Shown here in pieces: positions 33,023 through 41,441 of a stretch of DNA of 64,000 nucleotides (positions are counted from its first letter, which is position 1; the number at the start of each line of letters is the position of its first letter). The notes under the pieces were generated by a model that was given only the letters and a program-made list of their open reading frames with translations, was not told the DNA's origin and did no database searches. Source of the stretch: Geomicrobium halophilum (GTDB lineage Bacteria > Bacillota > Bacilli > Bacillales > Marinococcaceae); NCBI RefSeq assembly GCF_014207655.1, contig NZ_JACHHJ010000002.1, forward strand, positions 154,088-218,087, written 5' to 3'. The position numbers and the translations under genes were made by a program.

Positions 33023-34885
33023 GTGGAGGAACAAGAACTACTGGACACCTTACGCCAATTTGAAGATGAACTAAATACAGGCAATATCATAAGCTACCTG
33101 ATCCGATTTCTCGGCTGGTGGCTTCTTTTAGGTTTTCGGTCGATTGTGAGTGGGATGGAAGGTGTCATTGATGGCGTCCTTGTGCTCTTGGATTTCTTTC
33201 AGACTGAACCGGTGCTTGAATTTCTCCAAACGATTCAGCCCATATTGTATATCCTGCTTGCTCTTGCGCTTGGCCTTATTGCCTATCAGCTTATGTTTCA
33301 AAGAGGCCAGCAACGCTCGCAAATTCCGGTGAACATTTTCATTTCGATCATGACGGTGACGCTCCTCACGTGGGGGATGAATCAGGCAAGCAGCTTTACC
33401 GATAATGCGGTGGAAGTAGCCTCCGTTGGGGATGATGCGTTTGATATGGCCGATCAAATCGTCCATGATCATATTACTGATATAGCCATTTATGACGAAA
33501 CCGGCTGGCAAAGTCCAGATGTGGAAACGCAACACCATGTCGACCCGGAAAGTATCGATCAAATTGATATCAACGAAGAAATCACCGATGATTTTGAAAG
33601 AGCAGATGGAGAAGATTTATCAGAACCAGGTCAAGCGGTACTATCTAACAAAATCGGCATTGAATCCAACGGCGAAGAAGGGTTAGTCCACATTGGCGAT
33701 GACGGCTGGTTCGACTTTTTCTCGGAAAACTATTACCGATGGGACGTGAATTGGGGAACGGCGCTGATTACGCTTGGCGTGATGGCAATCACCATGATCC
33801 TCGTATCCATTAAAATTGCTAAACTATGCTTTGAACTCGCCTTCAACAAAGTCGTTGCGCTGATCATGGCCTATGCGGATATTAGCACCGGTCAACGATT
33901 GAAAGAAATCCTCAAAAACATTGGCAGCATTTTCGTATCCATCATCATGGTGTTTTTGAGTTTACGCATGTATATGTACTATACGGAGTATATCGCAAGC
34001 GAAATAAGTGGATTTGGCTATTTGATTGCCATGATCGCCGGTAGCCTTGCGGTCATTGACGGACCGAACATCGTGCAAAAACTCTTTGGCATTGACGCTG
34101 GCCTTCGCAATGCTTGGACGGTCGCCGCAGGCTCCTACTTTGCTGGAAAAGCCGCCAAACCTGTGGCGCAAGGCGCCGCGAGGATGGCCAGTAAGGGAGC
34201 GAAGAGCGCTGCGACGGGTGGCGTGAGTACGGCAGCAGCAACCGCCGGTGGCATTAACGGTTTAACCAGTACAGGCAAAGGTTCCCAATCGCCAAACAAT
34301 GGTGCCACAGGGAATCAAGGATCACCGACGCAAGCCAGACCAACAGACGGCCAATCCGGTGGCGGTGGTGGCCAACAGGGGGCAGCATCATCCCAGCGCC
34401 GATCGGCACAAGGAACACCGGGGGCAGGATCACCAACAAACGCCCAAGCACCAACCAAAGAAGGTGGCGAAGGCTCTACGGCGAACGCCAATGCAGAGGT
34501 CTATCAAGATACGCAGCAACAACCGAAGGGCGCCAAGGGGACCAGACCATCAGCACCAGCGCCTACGCATGGGGGTAAAACGCCATCGCTCCAAGCCGAG
34601 ATGCATGAAGACGCCCGCAAAGGCGGCGGTGGTAACCACCGACCGGCCACGCTGCACCAACAAATGCAAGTCCATCAAAACGGCCATGAACCGCCAACCA
34701 CGAACGATATTCCCATGCCAAAACGATCGGCCGCCGGGGAAACGCGAACCGTAGGCCAATATATGCGCGACGGGGCTTCACGCCGTTTGAACAACAACCC
34801 TTATGTGCAAACGAGCAAACGAAGTTATCAGTTTGGCAAAAACACAACGGCGAACTGGAAGCATAAAAGGAGAAACAACCGTTAA
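33023..34885 (+). CDS. VirB6/TrbL-like polytopic membrane protein
   Basis: A 620-residue membrane protein of the secretion channel. Segments include FLGWWLLLGFRSIVSGMEGV, PILYILLALALGLIAYQLMF, GTALITLGVMAITMILVSIK and GFGYLIAMIAGSLAVIDGP. An acidic extracellular loop lies between the third and fourth spans. After about residue 380 comes a long low-complexity tail rich in Gly, Gln, Ala, Pro and Ser, ending basic (KHKRRNNR), typical of TrbL/CD1112-type proteins of Gram-positive elements. GTG 33023 has AAAGGAGGG upstream. It would form the inner-membrane platform. Confidence 0.8.
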   Translation: MEEQELLDTLRQFEDELNTGNIISYLIRFLGWWLLLGFRSIVSGMEGVIDGVLVLLDFFQTEPVLEFLQTIQPILYILLALALGLIAYQLMFQRGQQRSQIPVNIFISIMTVTLLTWGMNQASSFTDNAVEVASVGDDAFDMADQIVHDHITDIAIYDETGWQSPDVETQHHVDPESIDQIDINEEITDDFERADGEDLSEPGQAVLSNKIGIESNGEEGLVHIGDDGWFDFFSENYYRWDVNWGTALITLGVMAITMILVSIKIAKLCFELAFNKVVALIMAYADISTGQRLKEILKNIGSIFVSIIMVFLSLRMYMYYTEYIASEISGFGYLIAMIAGSLAVIDGPNIVQKLFGIDAGLRNAWTVAAGSYFAGKAAKPVAQGAARMASKGAKSAATGGVSTAAATAGGINGLTSTGKGSQSPNNGATGNQGSPTQARPTDGQSGGGGGQQGAASSQRRSAQGTPGAGSPTNAQAPTKEGGEGSTANANAEVYQDTQQQPKGAKGTRPSAPAPTHGGKTPSLQAEMHEDARKGGGGNHRPATLHQQMQVHQNGHEPPTTNDIPMPKRSAAGETRTVGQYMRDGASRRLNNNPYVQTSKRSYQFGKNTTANWKHKRRNNR

Positions 34886-34900
34886 AAGGAGTTTGATTAG

Positions 34901-35113
34901 ATGGCAACATTTGAGTTAACAAAAGTATCCCCTCTAAAAATCGCCCTTTTTCTATGGCGATATGTTAAATGCCCCAACTGTGGGAATAAACGCCTTGGTG
35001 AAGGAGATTTTCAGCTAACGGAAAAAGGGTTTTCGAGAACATGTCGGTGTGGCCATCGTGTAGAAGCAGCGACGAAAACTGCCATCGATTCAAAAGATAA
35101 AAAATCAGACTAA
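34901..35113 (+). CDS. Small zinc-ribbon protein
   Basis: A 70-residue protein with a four-cysteine zinc ribbon: CPNC (YVKCPNCGNKRLGEGDF) and CRCG (FSRTCRCGHRVEAATK). It starts behind AAAGGAG. A role in binding nucleic acid or a partner protein is possible. It is the last gene before the terminator at 35121, which would separate it from the next block. No specific family is recognised. Confidence 0.65.
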   Translation: MATFELTKVSPLKIALFLWRYVKCPNCGNKRLGEGDFQLTEKGFSRTCRCGHRVEAATKTAIDSKDKKSD

Positions 35114-35120
35114 CAATATT

Positions 35121-35160
35121 GCGCAGGTTTTCCTTTCCATTGGAACCTGCGTTTTTGTTT
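35121..35160 (+). terminator. Terminator inside the transfer region
   Basis: CGCAGGTT (35122-35129) pairs with AACCTGCG (35144-35151), followed by TTTTTG. The transfer genes continue 16 bases later, so either this gives partial read-through or a new promoter lies close by. It would tune the level of the downstream VirB3/VirB4-like genes. Confidence 0.75.
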
Positions 35161-35176
35161 GGGAAGGAGTTGAACC

Positions 35177-35485
35177 ATGCATTATAAAATTCCGACCGAG
35201 ATTACGGCCGAATTGAAATTGAACCGGTGGCTGTATTTAACCGATTTACTCGTTGCGATTGGAATGCTCGTGATGGGCTTTGTCCTTCACGCGCTCATTC
35301 ATCCGTCGCTCACCATTCCGTTTGTGATATTTATGGTCGCTTTATACGGCTTTTGGTTATACCGCCCGAAAACGAATCCGCATATGCGCATGATACAGGC
35401 GGTATGGATGATGATCAGCCGCGACCGTGCCACTTATCAGGCCCATGATCCGCACGATGAAGCGACGAAGGAGGAAGAACGATGA
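35177..35485 (+). CDS. PrgI/DUF5592-like (VirB3-type) membrane protein
   Basis: A 102-residue protein with MHYKIPTEITAELKLNRWLY followed by two membrane segments (LTDLLVAIGMLVMGFVLHAL and LTIPFVIFMVALYGFWLY), then a cytoplasmic tail. This layout fits the PrgI/VirB3-like proteins that sit just before the VirB4 ATPase in Gram-positive conjugation systems, as here. It overlaps the next gene by 4 bases. Confidence comes from topology and gene order. Confidence 0.7.
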   Translation: MHYKIPTEITAELKLNRWLYLTDLLVAIGMLVMGFVLHALIHPSLTIPFVIFMVALYGFWLYRPKTNPHMRMIQAVWMMISRDRATYQAHDPHDEATKEEER

Positions 35486-36117
35486 TGTATGAGGACATGG
35501 TAGGCCAAGACGCCCTCTTTGATGAGCATAAGAAACCGAAACGCCGACTGCGCCTTGGCGAGCGATCGAAACCGAAGGAAAAACGGGAACGAGCGCCGGA
35601 TCGCATTGCCGACATTATTCCGATTCGAGACATGACCGACGACGGCGCCATTGAACTGCAAGACGGTCATGGATATATGGATGTCTTTCAACTCACCACG
35701 AAAGATGTGTATGCCCAGAGTAACGCCGAAGCTGAAATGGATATCTTGGCATTCACGCAATTTTTACGCGCATATGAGGCGGATATCAAGATCATCTCGC
35801 TCAATTTTCCGGTGAACATGACGCCGCAATTGGCGCATATACAGCAAAAAATCGATGCCAACAACTCCCCACTGATCGATCGATTTTTGCAAAAGAAAAA
35901 GGTGGAACTGGAATTTTTAGAAAAACACCGGACGAATCGCGAATTTTACATTTATGTGTATGGCGATTCGATGAAAGATTTATCCGAACGCTGCCAATTT
36001 ACGCGCCGAAAACTGCAACGCGTCCTGCCGATATCCGACTTAGACAACACAAAGAAATTGGATGTGACCTATAAACTCAACAATCAAAACTCGAAACTGG
36101 ATCATCAGAGGGGGTAA
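35482..36117 (+). CDS. Conjugation protein resembling an N-terminal VirB4/TraC domain
   Basis: A 211-residue soluble protein with a basic N-terminus (KKPKRRLRLGERSKPKEKRE) and a mixed fold: DDGAIELQDGHGYMDVFQLT, MDILAFTQFLRAYEADIKII, EFYIYVYGDSMKDLSERCQF. Sequences of this kind form the N-terminal part of some VirB4/TraC ATPases or stand alone just before them, as here. It has no Walker motif, so it is not an ATPase. It starts with ATG-ATG behind GAAGGAGGAA, overlapping the VirB3-like gene, and ends shortly before the VirB4-like gene. Confidence 0.65.
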   Translation: MMYEDMVGQDALFDEHKKPKRRLRLGERSKPKEKRERAPDRIADIIPIRDMTDDGAIELQDGHGYMDVFQLTTKDVYAQSNAEAEMDILAFTQFLRAYEADIKIISLNFPVNMTPQLAHIQQKIDANNSPLIDRFLQKKKVELEFLEKHRTNREFYIYVYGDSMKDLSERCQFTRRKLQRVLPISDLDNTKKLDVTYKLNNQNSKLDHQRG

Positions 36118-36122
36118 TAGTG

Positions 36123-38066
36123 ATGAGCCTTTTACAGATGCTTGCGCCATGGAAACGCAAAGACGACACCGATGCCACGGAAACCGAACGCAAAGGGTAT
36201 AACCCGTACTTGCTAGCCAATATTCAACCGCAAGGCGGCATCAGCTTCAAGGAAAGTTTTATACGTAAAGGGGATGGTTACGAAACGTGTGTGCACGTGT
36301 ACAGCTATCCGAAAAATACAAAGGATTTTTGGTTGGAATCGATCGTTAATATGGAAAACGTCATCACCACGATTGATGTCACCTCGGAAGATCGCCATAA
36401 AGTTCGTGAGGGTTTAAATAAAGGGATCGATGAACAAAGCTCCCGGATGATGACGGAAAGAGAGAGCGTCAGTATTTTAGAGGCTCATAAAAACTTGGAT
36501 GATCTTCAAGACCTGTATGCCTCCATTTATGAAGAAGGGGAAGTGATCAAACGGGTGCATCTTCGCCATTACGTGAATGCGCGAACGAAAGAAGAATTGG
36601 AAGACAAAGTGAACGAAGTCTTAACGGCGCTTGAAGGGGAAAATTTTAGAGGCGCTGTTTTTCTCAATGAGCAAGATATGGAGTGGAAGGCGCTACATGA
36701 ACCATATACGGCACAAGCGAAACGCCGTAACCGTCGGAAAGGGAAGGGGCTGCCAGCGTTCTCTTTAGCCGGTGGCTTTCCGTTTCATTTCACCCAACTC
36801 CATGATCCCACGGGCACCTTTTACGGCACAACGATGACCGGCGGTAACGTTGTGTTTGATCTGTTTCACCGTGATAAGGATCGAAAATCGTATAGCTCTG
36901 TGGTGATCGGGGCGATGGGCGCCGGTAAGTCCACGCTCTTGAAAAAAATCATGCTCGATAATGCCATTAAAGGGCATAAAATTCGAGCCTTTGATGTCGT
37001 TGGGGAGTTTTTACCACTTACAGAGGCGGTCGGCGGCAAACAAATTGCCTTGGATGGCACGGACGGCATTATTAATCCTTTGCAAGTGTACCGGACGGCG
37101 AAAGATGATTTTACGTCGTTTACGCAGCACTTATCAAAACTCACGACATTTTACCGATTTCTGGCCCCGGAAGCACCCGACAATGAACTGAAAGAATATG
37201 AAAATATGCTTCGAAAATTGTATGTCTCTTTAGGTTTATGGAGCGATGAAGGGGATACCAATCTCACGGGGCAACCGGTGGAGGTGTATCCGATCTTTTC
37301 GGATTTTCTGGCCTTTATTCGTGAGGAACTTTATGCCGATATAACCACAAGCAAGCAACGCGACAACCTCAGTCCGGAACGCAAACGCCGGCTGGAAACG
37401 ATTGAGTTAAACATCCAAAACCTTGTTGAAACATACGCTCACCTCTTTAATGGGGTATCCAGCATTGCCGATTTTCAAGACGAACACGTCGTTATCTTTC
37501 AGTTGCGCGGGCTGAGTCAGATGCGGACCGAAATCTTTCAAGCCCAATTGTTTAACGTCATGAACTTGTTATGGGATGCGATGTTACACAATGGTGAGTC
37601 GCAATTTGAGGCCTTTAATCAAGGAGAACTGAATAAAGAAGATGCCGAAAAATTTCTCATTCTCATGGATGAGGCGCATCACATTATTAATACGAAAAAA
37701 GGCAGTGGCCACGCATTAGGGTTTCTCACGAAATTTGTACGGGAAGCCCGGAAATATTTTGCCGGTTTCACCTACGCCTCGCACACGATCCGGGACTTTG
37801 TGCCGGAAGGGTCTGACCAAACCTTGGTCGAGGAAATTAAAACGTTGTTCGAGCTCACACAGTATAAGTGGATCATGCAACAAGACAGCAATAACCTTGA
37901 GATGCTCGAAACCATCTTTGCCGGGCAGTTATCCGAAAGTGAGGTTGCCCAAATCCCAGATTTACAAACCGGCGATGTGGTGTTAAACATTCAAGCCGTG
38001 AAAAACCTACGCTTTTCCGTGGAAGTTTCCGACGAGGAATTGGCGTTGTTTGGAGGAGGGGCGTAA
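36123..38066 (+). CDS. VirB4/TraC-type conjugation ATPase
   Basis: The main energising ATPase of the secretion channel, 647 residues. Walker A is GAMGAGKSTLLKKI (about residues 263-276) and Walker B is FLILMDEAHHIIN (about 510-522), with the C-terminal SHTIRDF and QYKWIMQQDSNNLEML regions of the family. The N-terminal domain includes RKGDGYETCVHVYSYPKNTK. Start at ATG 36123, following GAGGGGG; GTG 36120 is a less likely alternative. It is followed directly by the cell-wall hydrolase, a standard order in Gram-positive conjugative elements. Confidence 0.95.
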   Translation: MSLLQMLAPWKRKDDTDATETERKGYNPYLLANIQPQGGISFKESFIRKGDGYETCVHVYSYPKNTKDFWLESIVNMENVITTIDVTSEDRHKVREGLNKGIDEQSSRMMTERESVSILEAHKNLDDLQDLYASIYEEGEVIKRVHLRHYVNARTKEELEDKVNEVLTALEGENFRGAVFLNEQDMEWKALHEPYTAQAKRRNRRKGKGLPAFSLAGGFPFHFTQLHDPTGTFYGTTMTGGNVVFDLFHRDKDRKSYSSVVIGAMGAGKSTLLKKIMLDNAIKGHKIRAFDVVGEFLPLTEAVGGKQIALDGTDGIINPLQVYRTAKDDFTSFTQHLSKLTTFYRFLAPEAPDNELKEYENMLRKLYVSLGLWSDEGDTNLTGQPVEVYPIFSDFLAFIREELYADITTSKQRDNLSPERKRRLETIELNIQNLVETYAHLFNGVSSIADFQDEHVVIFQLRGLSQMRTEIFQAQLFNVMNLLWDAMLHNGESQFEAFNQGELNKEDAEKFLILMDEAHHIINTKKGSGHALGFLTKFVREARKYFAGFTYASHTIRDFVPEGSDQTLVEEIKTLFELTQYKWIMQQDSNNLEMLETIFAGQLSESEVAQIPDLQTGDVVLNIQAVKNLRFSVEVSDEELALFGGGA

Positions 38067-38067
38067 C

Positions 38068-39165
38068 ATGTCCGTTTCTTCGCTCATCGCCTTTCTTATT
38101 TTCCTTTTTTCCTTAATTCCAAAGAAATGGAAAGGGCTTGTGGTGTTAGCCTTGCTTGTGGCTGTGAGTGGCTTGATCGGCATGGTCGTTGTGGCAATTC
38201 TTTCGATCGCTGGGCAATACGAAGAGCAACAAGCCGATGATGTTGACTCGGTCGGGAATGTGGCTGAGGGCGAGGCGCAAGTGAACGAGGAAGTGGAAGC
38301 CTTACGGCCTCTCTTTGAACAATACGCAGCCGAACATGGGATACCGGATCAAGTGGAGATATTGATGGCGAAAACGATGCAAGAGTCCGGGGGTCAGTTG
38401 GATGATGTGATGCAATCATCAGAATCCTTGGGCCTGCCCCGGAACACCATCAGTGATCCGGAAACGAGCATCGATGTTGGCACGGAATACTTTGCGCAAG
38501 TCTTAGAGGACGCCGGTGGCGATGTGAGACTTGCCCTCCAGTCGTATAATTTTGGGCATGGCTTCATTGATTACGCCGAAGAACACAATGGTGGTGAGTA
38601 TTCCAAGGATCTTGCGATTGATTTTTCGCGTGAACAGTATCAAGACTTAGCGCACACTGGGCAGTTTTCATGCATTCGTCCTGAAAGCGCAGAGACAGGC
38701 GCGTGTTTTGGCGATATAGGATACGTTGATGCCGTTCTGGATTACCTCGCAACCCCCATTGATTCCGGCGACATTCCGGAGGTGGTCGAAGTTGGTGAAC
38801 AATGGATCGGCAACTCCGAGTATGACTTTGGTGGCGGGCGAAATGAAGAGGAACAGGCCGCAGGCATTTTTGATTGTTCCTCGTTTGTTCATTGGGCCTT
38901 TGAACAAATTGGGGTGGATCTAGGCCCGCTGGGATCGGTGACGACCGATACGCTTTATCAAGAAGGACAGTCGGTTGATCCGGATGATATGCAGCCGGGG
39001 GACATGGTGTTTTTCAACACCTACAAGCACAACGGTCATGTTGGCATTTACGCCGGTGACGGGCAATTCATCGGCGCGCAATCCAGCAACGGCGTTGAAT
39101 ATGAATCATTGGAAGATGGTTATTGGGGTCAAACCTTTAACGGCAATGTACAGCGTATCGGCTAG
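38068..39165 (+). CDS. CwlT-like bifunctional cell-wall hydrolase (lysozyme-like + NlpC/P60)
   Basis: A 365-residue protein with a membrane anchor (LVVLALLVAVSGLIGMVVVA), a lysozyme-like glycosidase domain (about 65-170; EILMAKTMQESGGQLDDVMQ, ALQSYNFGHGFIDYA) and a C-terminal NlpC/P60 endopeptidase with an intact catalytic Cys (GIFDCSSFVHWAF) and His (HNGHVGIYAG). Like CwlT of ICEBs1 it would open the peptidoglycan so the transfer channel can cross it. The start is two bases after the VirB4-like stop, behind GGAGGAGGGG. Confidence 0.92.
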   Translation: MSVSSLIAFLIFLFSLIPKKWKGLVVLALLVAVSGLIGMVVVAILSIAGQYEEQQADDVDSVGNVAEGEAQVNEEVEALRPLFEQYAAEHGIPDQVEILMAKTMQESGGQLDDVMQSSESLGLPRNTISDPETSIDVGTEYFAQVLEDAGGDVRLALQSYNFGHGFIDYAEEHNGGEYSKDLAIDFSREQYQDLAHTGQFSCIRPESAETGACFGDIGYVDAVLDYLATPIDSGDIPEVVEVGEQWIGNSEYDFGGGRNEEEQAAGIFDCSSFVHWAFEQIGVDLGPLGSVTTDTLYQEGQSVDPDDMQPGDMVFFNTYKHNGHVGIYAGDGQFIGAQSSNGVEYESLEDGYWGQTFNGNVQRIG

Positions 39166-39193
39166 AGCAAAAACGTTTGAAAGGCGTCAGGCC

Positions 39194-39398
39194 ATGATCA
39201 AAAGCAAATGGTTATGGGTGTTTATCTATGGCTTTCAGTTTATGGTTTTGTTTAGCCGGGGGATGGTTATCATCCCCGGCACTACTTATAACATCTGCAT
39301 GGCTGGGACTGGGCATCACCTTGTTGATGTATACCCTTGCCAATCTCTTCATGCTTTCCGTAGCGCTGGTTGATGTTCTACGGAAGAGAGGATCTTAA
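39194..39398 (+). CDS. Small membrane protein, possibly frameshifted
   Basis: From ATG 39194 the frame begins MIKSKWLWVFIYG and then turns non-typical, ending at 39373. A second frame from ATG 39228 to 39398 is clearly membrane-like: MAFSLWFCLAGGWLSSPALL, TSAWLGLGITLLMYTLANLF, then VALVDVLRKRGS. Joining the two near 39228 would give a normal two-span protein with a basic N-terminus and the better ribosome site. So either a frameshift has hit the gene or the shorter frame is used alone. No family is recognised. Confidence 0.45.
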
Positions 39399-39422
39399 TC
39401 AGACGAAGAAAGGATGTCCTTT

Positions 39423-40028
39423 GTGAAATCAAAAACGCGTATCACGTTATTTGCGATCGCGTTGGTCGCGATTCTCGCGGTTACAGGCGTGAATGTGTAC
39501 AGCGTGATGGCCGATGACGATGAAGCAACCTTTTCCAATGAACAGATGCAGGAGGTGATGGATGCCAATCAGCAATTGGAAAGTGAAATCACTCGCCTCC
39601 AAAACGAACAAGAGATGGAGGAACCGGCGGCCATGCAAGAACGTCAAGAGGCGTTACAAGCAACCGCCGAAACCTTTGTCCAAACCGTCTATACCGAAGA
39701 AGCATCGTCGTATGAAAACCGCAAAGATGAAGCCGAGCCCATCATGCAAGATGATCTGCATGAATTTTTATTCCCGGCCGATGAGCAAGAAGAAACGGAG
39801 CAGCGAGCGATTCCGGAAGACGTTCAATTCTTTGTTGAGACGGGTGAACTGAACCAACCGGAAGCCACCATCATGGCTCGTTTTTCGCACACGTATAGCA
39901 CAAGCAGTGATGAAGACACGACGGCGACCTTTATTGAATTAGATGCGGAACAACAAGAAGATGGCGCTTGGATCATTCAAGATTTTAGAGATGCGGTCGA
40001 AAGCATGGAAGGAGATGGGGGCGTATGA
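39423..40028 (+). CDS. Membrane-anchored protein, VirB8/TcpC-like topology
   Basis: About 201 residues: a membrane anchor (ITLFAIALVAILAVTGVNVY), a coiled coil (ANQQLESEITRLQNEQEM) and an outer domain (ETFVQTVYTEEASSYENRKD, FSHTYSTSSDEDTTATFIEL, DGAWIIQDFRDAVE) with the alternating pattern expected for an NTF2-like fold, as in VirB8 and TcpC. Those proteins assemble the channel outside the membrane. Start GTG 39423 with AAAGGA upstream. It overlaps the next gene by 4 bases. The VirB8 assignment is inference from layout, not from a recognised motif. Confidence 0.6.
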   Translation: MKSKTRITLFAIALVAILAVTGVNVYSVMADDDEATFSNEQMQEVMDANQQLESEITRLQNEQEMEEPAAMQERQEALQATAETFVQTVYTEEASSYENRKDEAEPIMQDDLHEFLFPADEQEETEQRAIPEDVQFFVETGELNQPEATIMARFSHTYSTSSDEDTTATFIELDAEQQEDGAWIIQDFRDAVESMEGDGGV

Positions 40029-40876
40029 TGCGGAAACGATTTGCTTTAAGTACAAAACGAACCGTCCCTTTCCTTGTGATCACCCTTGCCTTTGTCGTTA
40101 CAGGGATGTTCCTCATGCTTTCCCGCACATTGTTTGGCGCACCGCCGGGCGACATTCAGCACACGGAAATCGGAGAAACCATCCCTATGCAAGGGAACGG
40201 TGAAGTTGTGATTGATGATTGGGCGTATAATCCTACCGAGCAGCACATGATCGCAACCCTCCATATTGATCGATCAGCCGTTGATCGGAATACGGAGATG
40301 ACATTCGCCGCTCAAGATCGTTCCAACGCCCGTGAAGAATTACCGGTGACCATGCTTTACGATGATCGCGATTATGTCGTGGTTCATATTGATGCCGTGC
40401 AACCATCTTTTGATGTCATTGGCATAGATATTCAAGAGCAAGAAACCGATGATTGGATGGACCAAGATGAATCATCTAATGACAACACACCGACGGAACT
40501 AGCAAGAATCTATGCGGATCACCGAATGGTTGACGTTGATGAATCGATGACGGTCGAAGATGAAAAAACCTACGATCAACACGTGCTGAACTTGGAGTAC
40601 GACCGACTGGGCGATGATCAAGAGGATCATCAGCAAGTGATCGAAAATATGAACGAACGGATCGAAGAATTGGAACAAGAATTGGTTGATATTGAAGCAG
40701 ACATTTTGTACAGCAACGACGATGAAGAAGTGGAACTGGAAAGTGAACACAGTCAAATCGAGTCAGAAATTGATGGGTTGGAAACAGACATGGCGCAAGA
40801 ACAAGAAGCCCTCGAGGTGTCCCAGGATGAACAAGACATGATCGAAGAACAAATGGAAATGGCCATCGATGAGTGA
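40025..40876 (+). CDS. Membrane-anchored protein with long coiled coil
   Basis: A 283-residue protein with a membrane anchor (TVPFLVITLAFVVTGMFLML), an outer beta-rich domain (HTEIGETIPMQGNGEVVIDD, ATLHIDRSAVDRNTEMTF, DYVVVHIDAVQPSFDVIGID) and an acidic C-terminal coiled coil of about 85 residues (ENMNERIEELEQELVDIEAD). No family is recognised. It is the last gene of the transfer operon before the presumed oriT, and with its upstream neighbour may form a surface or channel-adaptor pair. Confidence 0.6.
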   Translation: MMRKRFALSTKRTVPFLVITLAFVVTGMFLMLSRTLFGAPPGDIQHTEIGETIPMQGNGEVVIDDWAYNPTEQHMIATLHIDRSAVDRNTEMTFAAQDRSNAREELPVTMLYDDRDYVVVHIDAVQPSFDVIGIDIQEQETDDWMDQDESSNDNTPTELARIYADHRMVDVDESMTVEDEKTYDQHVLNLEYDRLGDDQEDHQQVIENMNERIEELEQELVDIEADILYSNDDEEVELESEHSQIESEIDGLETDMAQEQEALEVSQDEQDMIEEQMEMAIDE

Positions 40877-40884
40877 TGATAAAA

Positions 40885-41050
40885 CTTAACGACAACCTTG
40901 CACCATCATTGACGACAACCTGACACCTTCAGCAAAAATTAAAACGTGTGTTCCCAAAAAGAAGACGACAACCTTACACCAATAAATGATTTCCTTGATA
41001 TCATTGTTTCCCCCGGCTCTGCCGGGGATATCACCCTATGTGATATCAGA
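40885..41050. other. Candidate oriT of the ICE
   Basis: The 310-base gap before the relaxosome genes contains three near-identical direct repeats, CGACAACCTTGCACCA (40890-40905), CGACAACCTGACACCT (40913-40928) and CGACAACCTTACACCA (40966-40981). Two perfect hairpins follow: CCCCGGC-TCT-GCCGGGG (41011-41027) and GATATCAC-n5-GTGATATC (41027-41047). Iterated repeats for an accessory protein, plus hairpins, directly upstream of an RHH gene and the relaxase gene, are typical of an origin of transfer. The second hairpin has no T run, so it is not an ordinary terminator. The nick site cannot be placed. Confidence 0.6.
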
Positions 41051-41186
41051 AACCCCTTATGCTCTTGCTTGCTCTCTCACCCATCAATGAAGAAACCTGC
41101 CACGAAGCGTACGAAGGTTTAAGCATCTACAATGAATCATCTGATCGGAAAAACCAAGAAGGAAAAATCAAAATGGAGGGTGCAAA

Positions 41187-41441
41187 ATGGATATTGTGAT
41201 CCGAAATGTTGAACCAAGAGCGATTCAAAAAGTGGAAAAACTCGCGAAAGAACAAGGCATCTCCAGAGAACAATTTTTACGAGAACGGATCATGAAGATG
41301 GCACAATTCTACATGGAGGATCAACGGGTCCAACGATTGGAAGCATTAGTAGCCAGCAACCTACAAGTCATGGAACGTTGCGCTGACAGCATGCAAACGA
41401 TGAATGCACTCATTGGTGACGAACCGGAGCCATCATCATGA
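41187..41441 (+). CDS. Ribbon-helix-helix relaxosome accessory protein
   Basis: An 84-residue protein with an RHH DNA-binding fold at the N-terminus (MDIVIRNVEPRAIQKVEKLA, KEQGISREQFLRERIMKMA), followed by a helical tail. Such small proteins bind repeats at oriT and help the relaxase; it overlaps the relaxase gene by 4 bases and lies just downstream of the repeat cluster. It starts behind TGGAGGG. Partner and site are inferred from position. Confidence 0.78.
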   Translation: MDIVIRNVEPRAIQKVEKLAKEQGISREQFLRERIMKMAQFYMEDQRVQRLEALVASNLQVMERCADSMQTMNALIGDEPEPSS

